Below, one piece after another: positions 44,920 through 53,062 of a DNA stretch of 64,000 nucleotides (positions are counted from its first letter, which is position 1; each line of letters opens with the position of its first letter). A program made the position numbers and the translations under genes. The DNA comes from Streptomyces caniscabiei (GTDB taxonomy: Bacteria > Actinomycetota > Actinomycetes > Streptomycetales > Streptomycetaceae): assembly GCF_014930365.1 (NCBI RefSeq), contig NZ_JABXWI010000019.1, positions 89,601 to 153,600 of the forward strand, in the 5' to 3' direction. Under the pieces are notes generated by a model. The model saw nothing but the letters and a program-made list of their open reading frames with translations, ran no database searches and was not told where the DNA came from.

Positions 44920-46155
44920 CTACCCGCCCGCGACCTCCGCGAGATACGCCCGCGTCTTCTCCGCCTCGTAGAAGTACCCCTCGAAATCCGCAGGGTCGTC
45001 GAAGCCATTGGCGAATCGATCCGCCACCACCGGCAGCCCCTCGGCCGCCCCGACCAGCTCCATGACGTGCTCGGCCGGCGGAGCCAACATCGTGTTGGTC
45101 CACTTGGTGACGGGCCCCGCGATCTGCCAGAACCGCTCGAACGTCCGCCGCATCCACACCTCGTCGAACGGGCCGTCCCCGTGGTCGAGGATCGCCGAGA
45201 GGTACACGGCCGCGCACTTGGCCGCCGAGTTGGCGCCCTGCCCGGTGAGCGGGTCGTTGGCCACGACGACGTCCCCCGCGCCCAGCACCAGCCCGCCGCT
45301 CGGGAGCTGTCCGACGGGGTGCCGTACGACAGGTGTGTAGCGGCCGGTCAGCGCCGCCCCCGGGTCCGTGACCTCGACGTCCGTGGCCCGCGCGTACTCC
45401 CAGGGCGTGTGCCGCCGCATGAGCTCCAGGGTCAGCGCGAGCTGCTCCTCCGCGTTCCGCACGCCCTCGAAGACGTCGAGCGGCCCGCCGGGCCGGCCCA
45501 GCCAGAAGAGGGCGTCGGCGCGCCCGGAGGTGGTGAGGACGGGCTGGACGATGAGTTCGCCGGCGCCGGGCACCAGGTTGCAGCGGGCCGCGTCGAACTC
45601 CGGGTGCTCGGGGCGCGGGCCCAGTCCGTGGACGTACACCGCGGCGAGCGCGCGCTGCGGTTCGGTGTAGGGCGAGCGGGCGGCGTCGCGGCGGAACATC
45701 CGCACCAGTTCGCCCTTGCCCGCGGTGACGAGCACGAGGTCGTACAGCCGGGAGAAGTAGTCCAGGTCGGAGACCGCGGCGCCGTGGACGACCAGTTGGC
45801 CGCCCCGCCGGGAGAACGTCTCCATCCAGCCGGCCATCTTCACCCGCTGGTCCACGGCCTGCGCGTACCCGCGCAGCCGGCCGACCCAGTCGACGGCGCG
45901 CTGCCCGTCCGGGCCGGCGACGGAGACGCCGACGCCCTCGATCCGCGGCGCCTGGAACTCCCAGAAGCCGAGGTCGCTCTCGCGCTCGTGGCGCAGGGCC
46001 GAGTCGAACATGCACTGGGTGGACATGATGCGGCCCGCGCGTATCTCGTCCGGGGTGCGATTGGACATCAGTGTGACCTCGTACCCGTGCGACTGGAGCC
46101 CGAGGGCGAGTTGCAGCCCGGACTGGCCGGCTCCGACGACGAGAATCTTCCGCAT
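44920..46155 (-). CDS. StyA-like FAD-dependent monooxygenase, fifth gene of the conservon
   Basis: A 411-residue flavoprotein of the styrene/indole monooxygenase (StyA) type. The Rossmann FAD motif is VVGAGQSGLQLALGL (6–20). The later GD motif lies in LVLGAGDVVVANDPLTGQGANSAAK. The region between, with PDEIRAGRIMSTQCMFDSAL and VTAGKGELVRMF, resembles the StyA substrate domain. StyA uses flavin reduced by a separate reductase; no StyB is nearby. The ATG at 46155 is used; the frame continues upstream without a site. It follows CvnD by 53 bp on the same strand. Confidence 0.88.
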   Translation of the reverse strand: MRKILVVGAGQSGLQLALGLQSHGYEVTLMSNRTPDEIRAGRIMSTQCMFDSALRHERESDLGFWEFQAPRIEGVGVSVAGPDGQRAVDWVGRLRGYAQAVDQRVKMAGWMETFSRRGGQLVVHGAAVSDLDYFSRLYDLVLVTAGKGELVRMFRRDAARSPYTEPQRALAAVYVHGLGPRPEHPEFDAARCNLVPGAGELIVQPVLTTSGRADALFWLGRPGGPLDVFEGVRNAEEQLALTLELMRRHTPWEYARATDVEVTDPGAALTGRYTPVVRHPVGQLPSGGLVLGAGDVVVANDPLTGQGANSAAKCAAVYLSAILDHGDGPFDEVWMRRTFERFWQIAGPVTKWTNTMLAPPAEHVMELVGAAEGLPVVADRFANGFDDPADFEGYFYEAEKTRAYLAEVAGG

Positions 46156-46208
46156 CCGGACAGGTCTCCTGGTTCGTCCGTGGCGTCCCGTGACGTCCCG
46201 CTCGGGGA

Positions 46209-47135
46209 CTACTCGGGGCTGAGGGATATCGCGTGGGCGCACAGCGCCAGCAGGGTCTCCATCGCGGAGGCCCGCTTGCGCGCGTCCATGATCATGACAG
46301 GCACGTGGTCGGGCACGGTCAGCGCGTCCCGGACGTCCTCGGGCTCGTAGCGCACACTGCCGTCGAAGGCGTTGACCGCGACGATGTACGGCAGTCCGCA
46401 GCTCTCGAAGTAGTCGAGCGCGGGGAAGCAGTCGTCGAGGCGGCGGGTGTCGGCGAGGACGACCGCGCCGATCGCGCCGCGCACCATGTCGTCCCACATG
46501 AACCAGAACCGTTCCTGCCCGGGGGTGCCGAACAGGTAGAGGACGAGGTCGTCGTCGAGGGTGATGCGGCCGTAGTCCATGGCCACGGTGGTGGTGAGCT
46601 TGTCCGGCGTCTTGGAGAGGTCGTCCGTGCCGACGCTGGCCTCGGTCATCAGCGCCTCGGTCCGCAGCGGGGTGATCTCGGAGACCGCGCCGACGAAGGT
46701 GGTCTTGCCGACGCCGAAGCCGCCCGCCACCACGATCTTGGTGGCGATGGGGGCCCGGCTCAGGTCGGACTGCCAGGGTTTCAGCTCCTCCTCGGGCTCC
46801 GCGCCGGGCCCGGCGGGGCCGGTGTCGGCCTCCGCCTCGGCTTCGGCGAGCCGGTCGAGACCGCGGGAGGCCGCCCGGGCGTAGCCCCCGGGTGGGGTCG
46901 TACCGGTGTCGATGCCGACGCCGTGCGTGCCGAGACCGGCACGCACGGCGTCCACGTCCAGACGAGGAGCGTCCGCGTCTATCTCGACACGGGGCGCGTC
47001 CGCGTCCGTCCCGACACGAGGCGCGTCCGTGTCTGTCCCGACACGGGAGGCGTCGTCGTCGACGCCCGGGGTGACGCCGGCCGAGGCGTCGGGGTTGACG
47101 CCGGCCGAGGCGGCGTCAGAGACGGCGGAGTCCAC
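46209..47135 (-). CDS. cvnD: Conservon GTP-binding protein CvnD with a long N-terminal extension
   Basis: A 308-residue Ras-like small GTPase of the conservon type. The P-loop is GGFGVGKTT, followed by DYGRI, LFGTPGQERFWFMWDD and the nucleotide-recognition loop VAVNAFDG. Typical CvnD proteins are about 195 residues; this one has about 130 extra at the N-terminus, made of degenerate repeats of the form RVGTDADAP and a Glu-rich stretch. The GTG at 47135 follows a GGAAAGGGTG site within the end of cvnC, and the 20-bp overlap indicates coupling. The protein pairs with CvnB in a roadblock/GTPase module. Confidence 0.9.
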   Translation of the reverse strand: MDSAVSDAASAGVNPDASAGVTPGVDDDASRVGTDTDAPRVGTDADAPRVEIDADAPRLDVDAVRAGLGTHGVGIDTGTTPPGGYARAASRGLDRLAEAEAEADTGPAGPGAEPEEELKPWQSDLSRAPIATKIVVAGGFGVGKTTFVGAVSEITPLRTEALMTEASVGTDDLSKTPDKLTTTVAMDYGRITLDDDLVLYLFGTPGQERFWFMWDDMVRGAIGAVVLADTRRLDDCFPALDYFESCGLPYIVAVNAFDGSVRYEPEDVRDALTVPDHVPVMIMDARKRASAMETLLALCAHAISLSPE

Positions 47136-47640
47136 TCAGCACCCTTTCCAGCAGAGCGCGGTCCGGCTGTCCCGGTCCGTGACCTGTTCCGTACACACGG
47201 ATCTTTCCCTGGTCCGCGAGATCGCTGAGGAGGACGCGGACCACGCCGAGCGGCATCTTCAGCAGCGCGGCGATCTCCGCCACCGTCCGCATGCGGCGGC
47301 AGAGTTCGACGATGGCCCGCATCTCGGGCATCACCTTGGTGTTGAGTGAACCTCCCCCACGATGGAACATGTGGGCGGCACCCCCAGCCAACTCCGGCCG
47401 CTCCGCCGGGGCTTCGAGCACGGCGACGAACGTCTCCACGAGGAGGACGTGACCGAAGCGGGTGCGGCCGCCGGTGAGCGAGTAAGGGCGTACGCGGGCG
47501 GGTTTGCGGTCGCCGCCGCGCACGGGCAGCCTCTTGGCGCCCTTCGTGCTCCTGGCGCCCGTCGCGCCCTTCGTCGCGGGCGGCCGCTTCACCCGGCCGG
47601 ACTCGTGGGCCCGCGCCCTGTTCTGCCTGGGGCCGCTCAT
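47116..47640 (-). CDS. cvnC: Conservon protein CvnC (DUF742)
   Basis: A 174-residue DUF742 protein. The winged-helix-like segment VMPEMRAIVELCRRMRTVAEIAALLKMPLGVVRVLLSDLADQGKI (about 100–145) is the family core. The N-terminal 60 residues are basic and probably disordered. It overlaps cvnB at the start and cvnD at the end. Confidence 0.92.
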   Translation of the reverse strand: MSGPRQNRARAHESGRVKRPPATKGATGARSTKGAKRLPVRGGDRKPARVRPYSLTGGRTRFGHVLLVETFVAVLEAPAERPELAGGAAHMFHRGGGSLNTKVMPEMRAIVELCRRMRTVAEIAALLKMPLGVVRVLLSDLADQGKIRVYGTGHGPGQPDRALLERVLSGLRRL

Positions 47641-48158
47641 CGCCGGCTCCCGGCCGCCTCGGTCTCCCGCTGGGACTCGGCCTCCAGGGACTTGCGCAGT
47701 TCGCTGCGGAGTTCCGGGGTGAGCACATGGCCGGCGCGGCCGACGAAGAGCGCCATGTGGTAGGCCACCACGCTCATGTCGCAGTCCGGGGAGCCGTGCA
47801 CCCCGAGCAGCGAGCCGTCGCTGATCGACATCACGAAGAGGCTGCCCTCGTCCATCGCGACCATCGTCTGCTTGACCCCGCCGAACTCCATCAGCTTGGC
47901 GGCGCCGATGGTGAGGCTGCCGATGCCGGAGACGATGGTGGCCAGGTCGGCGGCGGAGCCCCGCGGGCCCTGCGGGCGTGCTTCCCGGGCCTCGCGGGCC
48001 GCGGCGTTTCTGCCGGGGTCGGAGGAGAGCAGCAGCAGTCCGTCGGAGGAGACCACCGCGACCGACAGCAGTCCCGGCACCTCCTCCACCAGGTTGGTCA
48101 GGAGCCAGTGCAGGTTGCGGGCTTCACTGCTCAGTCCGAAGGTCATGGGCGCGGTCAA
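47637..48158 (-). CDS. cvnB: Conservon roadblock/LC7 protein CvnB
   Basis: A 173-residue roadblock/LC7-domain protein, related to MglB, that acts with CvnD as GAP-like partner. The domain runs from LHWLLTNLVEEVPGLLSVAVVSSDGLLL to MDEGSLFVMSI. The TTG at 48158 has GGAGG seven bases upstream and overlaps the cvnA stop as TTGA; an ATG at 48146 is the alternative. Confidence 0.93.
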   Translation of the reverse strand: MTAPMTFGLSSEARNLHWLLTNLVEEVPGLLSVAVVSSDGLLLLSSDPGRNAAAREAREARPQGPRGSAADLATIVSGIGSLTIGAAKLMEFGGVKQTMVAMDEGSLFVMSISDGSLLGVHGSPDCDMSVVAYHMALFVGRAGHVLTPELRSELRKSLEAESQRETEAAGSRR

Positions 48159-51121
48159 CTGCTTTCCTCCTCGGAAGTGCCCCCCGTGGTGTCAACTGCC
48201 TCTGTCCGGTACTCGTGCGGCACGGGCATCCGTGTCTCACCCGACTGCTCGGCGATCTCCGCCTCGACGTCACGCCGCCCCTCCCTGGCCCCCTGGTGGA
48301 ACCCGCCGAGCCGACGGCGCAGTTCCTCGGCGTTCACGCCGCCCACCCGTGGCCGGGGGGTCGTGGGCACCGGCGCGGTGATCCTGGGCGTGCGCTTGGG
48401 CAGCCCCTTGTCGGTGAGCCGCGGGGTCGCATCACCCCGTGGCCCCTCCGCCCCGGACCGTGATCCCTCGGTCGCGCGCGCCGTGTTCCCCTCGTCGGCG
48501 GCCCGCTCGTGGGTGTCGGGTTCGCCCGGGTACGAGACGTCGGTGTCGCCGTCGGTGTCGCCGTCCGTGCCCACGCCTGTGCCGGCGTCGGTGTCGTGGG
48601 CGGCGAAGCCCTCGTCGCTCTCCTCGTCGGCGCCCTTCCCCGGGGCCACCGGAGCGAAGAGCTCCATCGTCGTCTCGGACACGGACTCGGCCCCGGACAC
48701 GGGTCCGGTCCCGGCCCCGGTCCCGGTCCCGGCCCCGGTGTCGGGGCCGGGTGCGGCCTCGGGTGCGTCGTCTTCCGGTACGACGCTCCCGGCGGCCTCT
48801 GCGGCGTCGGCGGCCGTCCCCACGGCCTCCCTCGCCTGAAGTGCCCGCTCGGCCGCCTCGATGAGCGGGTCGCCGTCGCCCTCGGGCTCGCGTACGGCGA
48901 CGGATCGGCCGGGCAGGACGCCTGAGTTGGCCTCGGCGTCGGCGCCCGGCAGCGAGAACTGGGGCGTGACGGAGGCCGGTGTGCCCACGGGCACGGCGGG
49001 CGTGGGGGCCAGCAGCGCCTTGGGCAGGACGACGACCGCGGCGGTGCCGCCCGAGCCGTGCGGCTGGAGCCGGACGGGGGTGCCGAGCCGGTGGGCGAGG
49101 CGGGCCACGACGTACAGGCCGAGGCCGAGGCCCTCGCCGTCCTCCTGCTCGTAGGGCGCCTCGGGATCGAAGTCGGCGAGGCGGGAGTTGAGCCGGGCGA
49201 GCCGCTCGGGGGCGACGCCGATGCCGCCGTCCTGGACGGAGAGGGTGATCTCGCCGTTCTCCCTCAGATGGCCGGTGACCTCGACGGACATCTCCGGCGG
49301 CGAGAACGAGGTGCCGTTCTCCAGGAGTTCGGCGAGGAGGTGGCTGAGGTCGTCGGCGGCGAACCCGGCGACGTGCGCCCCCGGGGGCAGCGCGGCGATG
49401 CGGACGCGTTCGTAGCGCTCGATCTCGCTGACCGCGGCGCGGACGACGTCGACGAGCGGGACGGGTCCGGCGTGGTGCTGGACGTGCTCGTGGCCGGCCA
49501 GCACGAGGAGGTTCTCGCTGTGGCGGCGCATGACGGTCGCGAAGTGGTCGAGCTTGAAGAGGGTGGCGAGCCGGTCGGGGTCCTGCTCGCGCTCCTCCAT
49601 CGACTCGATGACGGCGAGCTGCCGCTCCACGAGGCCGAGGGTGCGCAGCGCGAGGTTGACGAAGGTGGCGTGGACGCTGTGCTGGACCTTCGTCAGACAG
49701 GCGGTCGCCTCGGCGAGTTCGGCGCGCAGTCGGTCGCGGTCGTCGGCCATGGTCTGGCGCTGGCCGATGAGGTGCTTGCGGTCGCCCTCCAGGGGCGCGA
49801 GCCGCTCGTGCAGGGCGAGGGCGTGCGCGTGGAGCGCGTTGACCGAGCGCACGACCTGGGCGAACTCGTCGTTGCGGCCGGTGAACTTGACCGGTTCCTC
49901 GTGCGCGGGGTCGCCGGCGACCCGGGCGGAGCCGATGCGCAGCACCGCGAGCGGGCGGGTGAGGGAGCGGGCCATGCCGGTGGCGACACCGACGGCCAGG
50001 AGCATCAGGGCGCCGAGGACGGCGACCCGGATCTCCAGCGCGGTGACGTCCTCGTCGCGCAGCTGGGCGAGGTCCTTGGTGCGCCGGTCGTAGAGGGAGG
50101 ACTCGGCGCCGCGCATCAGGTCCACACGGGCGGAGAGGGCGGCGCCGACCTTCTCGGCGCTGGTGCCGGCCTCGCCGGCGGAGAGCGTGGGCTGGTCGGT
50201 GAGGTCGGCCAGGTACGTGTCGGCGGCGTCGGCCTCGGGGCCGTTGACCGTGGCGTCGTAGGAGGAGCGTCCTGCGGCGGGAGCGGTCTCGCGGAAGTGG
50301 GCGAGGGCGGCGTCGGAACGGACGCGGGCCTGCTGGGCGACGGCGGTGAGGGCGTCGCGCTGCTTCGCGTCGGCGGCCGAGGCGCCGGTCCTGGTGGTGG
50401 GCAGCCCGGTGGTGGGGTCGATGACCGTCTGGGTGGTCGTCGGGACGCTGAGCGCGGCGACGAGGAGCCCGCGGGCGGCGGCGGCCTGCTGGACGGCGCT
50501 GTCGAGTTCGGCCAGGGCGTAGGCGCCGCCACCCGCGCGCGGCGGCAGGTCGGCGGCCAGTTCCTCGGCGAGGGCGTGGAGTTCGGTGACGACGGCGGTG
50601 TACGCCGTGTGCGCCTCCAGAGCGGTGCTCTTCCCGGAGACAGCCGCCTGCCGCACGGCGGCGATGGACTCGATGTCCTCCCGCAGGGCGGCGGAGGTGT
50701 CGGTGTCGGCGCTCAGCTCCTCGGCCTGGGTGTCGACGCGGTCACTGCGCTGCTTGCTGGGCGCGGCCGACTTCGGGCGCCCGGCGGCGATGTACGCGGT
50801 GACCTCGTCCCGTTCGTCCGCGAGCGCGTGCGCGAGGGTGAGGGCCTCCTGGGTCTGCTCGGCGAGCGTGACCAGGCGCTGGGTGTCGTGCAGTTGTTCC
50901 GAGGCGGCGAGGATCGAGGGCGCCCCGGCGCCCGCTATGGCGGCGGCCACGACGGCCACGGCGACGATGAGCCGGTTGCGTACGTGCGCCTTCCGCCCGG
51001 TGCCGACGGCGGGGGCCCCTGCCTGTGCCGTCCCCTGCTGGTTCGGGGAGGCCGCGGAGGCCTTCGAAGCTGCCTGCTTGCCTGCGCGCCGAGGCCGCGT
51101 CTTCTGCACCGGTGCTCGCAT
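48155..51121 (-). CDS. cvnA: Conservon sensor kinase-like protein CvnA
   Basis: A 988-residue membrane protein. After a basic Ala-rich tail and a first transmembrane helix (NRLIVAVAVVAAAIAGAGA, near residue 50) comes a nitrate/nitrite-sensing (NIT) type extracellular helical region to about residue 350. A second helix, HAMP-like segment and a HATPase_c domain follow (LLAELLENGTSFSPP, VQDGGIGVAPERL, GLGLYVVARLAHRLG). The C-terminal 260 residues are low-complexity. It lacks a typical phospho-His box, as in other CvnA proteins. The ATG at 51121 is chosen; the frame to 51373 lacks a site. Confidence 0.92.
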   Translation of the reverse strand: MRAPVQKTRPRRAGKQAASKASAASPNQQGTAQAGAPAVGTGRKAHVRNRLIVAVAVVAAAIAGAGAPSILAASEQLHDTQRLVTLAEQTQEALTLAHALADERDEVTAYIAAGRPKSAAPSKQRSDRVDTQAEELSADTDTSAALREDIESIAAVRQAAVSGKSTALEAHTAYTAVVTELHALAEELAADLPPRAGGGAYALAELDSAVQQAAAARGLLVAALSVPTTTQTVIDPTTGLPTTRTGASAADAKQRDALTAVAQQARVRSDAALAHFRETAPAAGRSSYDATVNGPEADAADTYLADLTDQPTLSAGEAGTSAEKVGAALSARVDLMRGAESSLYDRRTKDLAQLRDEDVTALEIRVAVLGALMLLAVGVATGMARSLTRPLAVLRIGSARVAGDPAHEEPVKFTGRNDEFAQVVRSVNALHAHALALHERLAPLEGDRKHLIGQRQTMADDRDRLRAELAEATACLTKVQHSVHATFVNLALRTLGLVERQLAVIESMEEREQDPDRLATLFKLDHFATVMRRHSENLLVLAGHEHVQHHAGPVPLVDVVRAAVSEIERYERVRIAALPPGAHVAGFAADDLSHLLAELLENGTSFSPPEMSVEVTGHLRENGEITLSVQDGGIGVAPERLARLNSRLADFDPEAPYEQEDGEGLGLGLYVVARLAHRLGTPVRLQPHGSGGTAAVVVLPKALLAPTPAVPVGTPASVTPQFSLPGADAEANSGVLPGRSVAVREPEGDGDPLIEAAERALQAREAVGTAADAAEAAGSVVPEDDAPEAAPGPDTGAGTGTGAGTGPVSGAESVSETTMELFAPVAPGKGADEESDEGFAAHDTDAGTGVGTDGDTDGDTDVSYPGEPDTHERAADEGNTARATEGSRSGAEGPRGDATPRLTDKGLPKRTPRITAPVPTTPRPRVGGVNAEELRRRLGGFHQGAREGRRDVEAEIAEQSGETRMPVPHEYRTEAVDTTGGTSEEESS

Positions 51122-51486
51122 TCCTGACTCGTGTACCCATTGGCCCGGGTGACGATCCGTCAACTCGTCAAATACGGCCGTCCCCCCGGTACGGCTCCCG
51201 ACCCTCCCAGTGCCGGTGGGCAGTGGTCCCGCATCATCAGTCCCGCCACCCGAAGGAGTGAACATCCCCGGGGAGTTGGCGGGCAAGTTCCTCCGGCTCG
51301 TGCCGATGCCCTCCGCAGCGGGCCGGTTGGACGTCGGCGACGCGCTTTGACAGTATTCGCCGCCGCGCTTCACCGCTCACGATCATTCCATGCCAAACCC
51401 GGCGGCCCGCCTGGAGGGTCCGGGTCGTACGGCGACCGTTGTCGGCCTTTCACGGATCTTGTGGCGGGCTCGTGCAGACTGGCCGA
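51122..51486. other. Divergent promoter region, conservon and PP2C-like gene
   Basis: 365 bp of non-coding DNA between divergent genes. No convincing operator or hexamers could be picked out. It should hold both promoters. Confidence 0.4.
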
Positions 51487-52272
51487 ATGCGCACGGAACT
51501 CGTCTCGGAACCCGGCGATCCCCTTCGCCCCAACGAGGACTTCGCGTCGGTGGCCCTGCCCGCGGGGGGACAGGGCGGCGCCCTCGTCGTCCTCGACGGC
51601 GTGACTCCGCCGCCCGAGGGCTACGGCTGTCGACATTCGGTCGCATGGTTCACTTCCCGCCTCGGCGGCACCCTGACCGAACTGTCCGTTTCGGAGCGGG
51701 ATTCACCGTTGCCCGACGTGCTCTCACAGGCCATTTCTCGTACCGCCCGGGCCCACGCCCAAACCTGTGACCTTTCTCACCCGCGAACCCCGCAGGCCAC
51801 GGTGGTCCTGGCCCGCTGGTCCACGGAGGCCGTGGAGTACCTGGTGTTGTCGGACTCGGCCCTGCTGTTCGAGCGGCCGGACGGCGCGGTGTGGGCCGTC
51901 CTGGACGACCGTCTCTCCCTGCTGCCCCGGGCCTCGCTCGCGACGGCCGCGATCGTCGACTCGACGGTGCGGAACAAGGAGGGCGGATTCTGGACGGCCG
52001 CCGCAGACCCCGCCGTGGCCGCGCGGGCGGTGACGGGAACCGTCCCCCGCGAGGAGGTCCGCGCACTGGTGGCGTTGACCGACGGGGCGGGCCGCTGGGT
52101 GGAGACGTTCCACGAGGGCGACTGGACGGACTGCCTCACCCTGGTCCGCAAGACGGGGGCGCGGGGGTTGGTGCAGCGGGTACGGGAACTGGAGACCACC
52201 GACGTGGAACGACGGTTCCTGGGCCGCGCCAAGACACACGACGACGCGAGCGTGGTGCTCGTGGAGTGGTGA
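51487..52272 (+). CDS. PP2C-like protein phosphatase
   Basis: A 261-residue protein with PP2C-like layout: PNEDFASVAL near the start, VVLDGVTPPPEGYG with the metal-binding Asp, LVLSDSALL, ALVALTDGAGRW and the C-terminal HDDASVVLVEW. These match the Asp/Gly positions of the metal site. The ATG at 51487 is preferred, with CAGACT six bases upstream as a possible –10 of a leaderless transcript. It faces away from the conservon and could act on its components, which is speculation. Confidence 0.8.
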   Translation: MRTELVSEPGDPLRPNEDFASVALPAGGQGGALVVLDGVTPPPEGYGCRHSVAWFTSRLGGTLTELSVSERDSPLPDVLSQAISRTARAHAQTCDLSHPRTPQATVVLARWSTEAVEYLVLSDSALLFERPDGAVWAVLDDRLSLLPRASLATAAIVDSTVRNKEGGFWTAAADPAVAARAVTGTVPREEVRALVALTDGAGRWVETFHEGDWTDCLTLVRKTGARGLVQRVRELETTDVERRFLGRAKTHDDASVVLVEW

Positions 52273-52288
52273 GCGCCCTTCTCGGGCC

Positions 52289-52798
52289 TCAGCCCTCCAC
52301 TCCCCGGTTCAGCTGGTGCAGCAACCGCGCCAGTTCGGCCACCTCGTCGCGGTCCCACCCCGCCAGCTGTCGTACGTACGCCCCCCGCCGGGCGTCCCGG
52401 ACCGCCCGGAAGCGGGCACGGCCCTCCTCCGTGAGGTGGACGAGCCAGGCGCGGCCGTCGGCCGGGTCGGGTTCGCGGGCGATGAGGCCCAGGTGTTCGA
52501 GGGCGCGGAGCTGACGGGACATGGTGGCCTTGCCGACGCCGATGTAGGCGGCGAGTTCGGTGGCGCGGAGCCGGCCGGCCTCGTCGAGGCGGGCGAGGAG
52601 GCCGTAGGCGGCGGACTCCAGGTCGGGGTGGACGGCCCGGGCCATCTCGCCGGACTTGGCGCGGGCCCGCCGCAGCAGGACCGTCAACTCGCGTTCGAGG
52701 GCCAGGAACGCCTGGTCCATGCCGGCCGTCGGCATTTCTGCCACCGGCCCGCCGGCCCCGACCCCACCGCCGTCGCCGTTTCCGCCCTCGTCGTGCAC
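52289..52798 (-). CDS. MarR-family transcriptional regulator
   Basis: A 169-residue winged-helix regulator. The core is LRATELAAYIGVGKATMSRQLRALEHLGLIAREPDPADGRAWLVHLT, with the conserved wing. The GTG at 52798 has AGGAG seven bases upstream. It ends 16 bases from the convergent PP2C-like gene. Its target is unknown. Confidence 0.9.
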   Translation of the reverse strand: MHDEGGNGDGGGVGAGGPVAEMPTAGMDQAFLALERELTVLLRRARAKSGEMARAVHPDLESAAYGLLARLDEAGRLRATELAAYIGVGKATMSRQLRALEHLGLIAREPDPADGRAWLVHLTEEGRARFRAVRDARRGAYVRQLAGWDRDEVAELARLLHQLNRGVEG

Positions 52799-52890
52799 GT
52801 CAGCGCTCCTGCTTTCCGATTCCGGCTACCTGCGGGTCAGTATTTCGTAGGTGGGGGGTGGACATCGCCCAGGTCACCCGCGGGTCCGGT

Positions 52891-53004
52891 GGGGGCTGGT
52901 CGCGCGGTTCCCCGCGCCCCTGAAGGAGCCTTCGGCCCTTCGACGAAAAGCACGGGGCGCAGCCCCGGCTTCTCAGGGGCGCGGGGAACCGCGCGAGAAG
53001 CCCC
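52891..53004. repeat. Inverted pair of the dispersed repeat (copies 4 and 5)
   Basis: Copy 4 (52891–52924, core CGCGGTTCCCCGCGCCCCTG) and copy 5 (52971–53004) are in opposite orientation about 46 bp apart, so transcripts across them could form a stem of about 30 bp. They lie between the MarR gene start and the lon stop. Confidence 0.85.
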
Positions 53005-53062
53005 ACCGGACCCGCACCCGCCCACTCACCCGCACGCACCCCACCCCCTCACAGCGGAGCGC

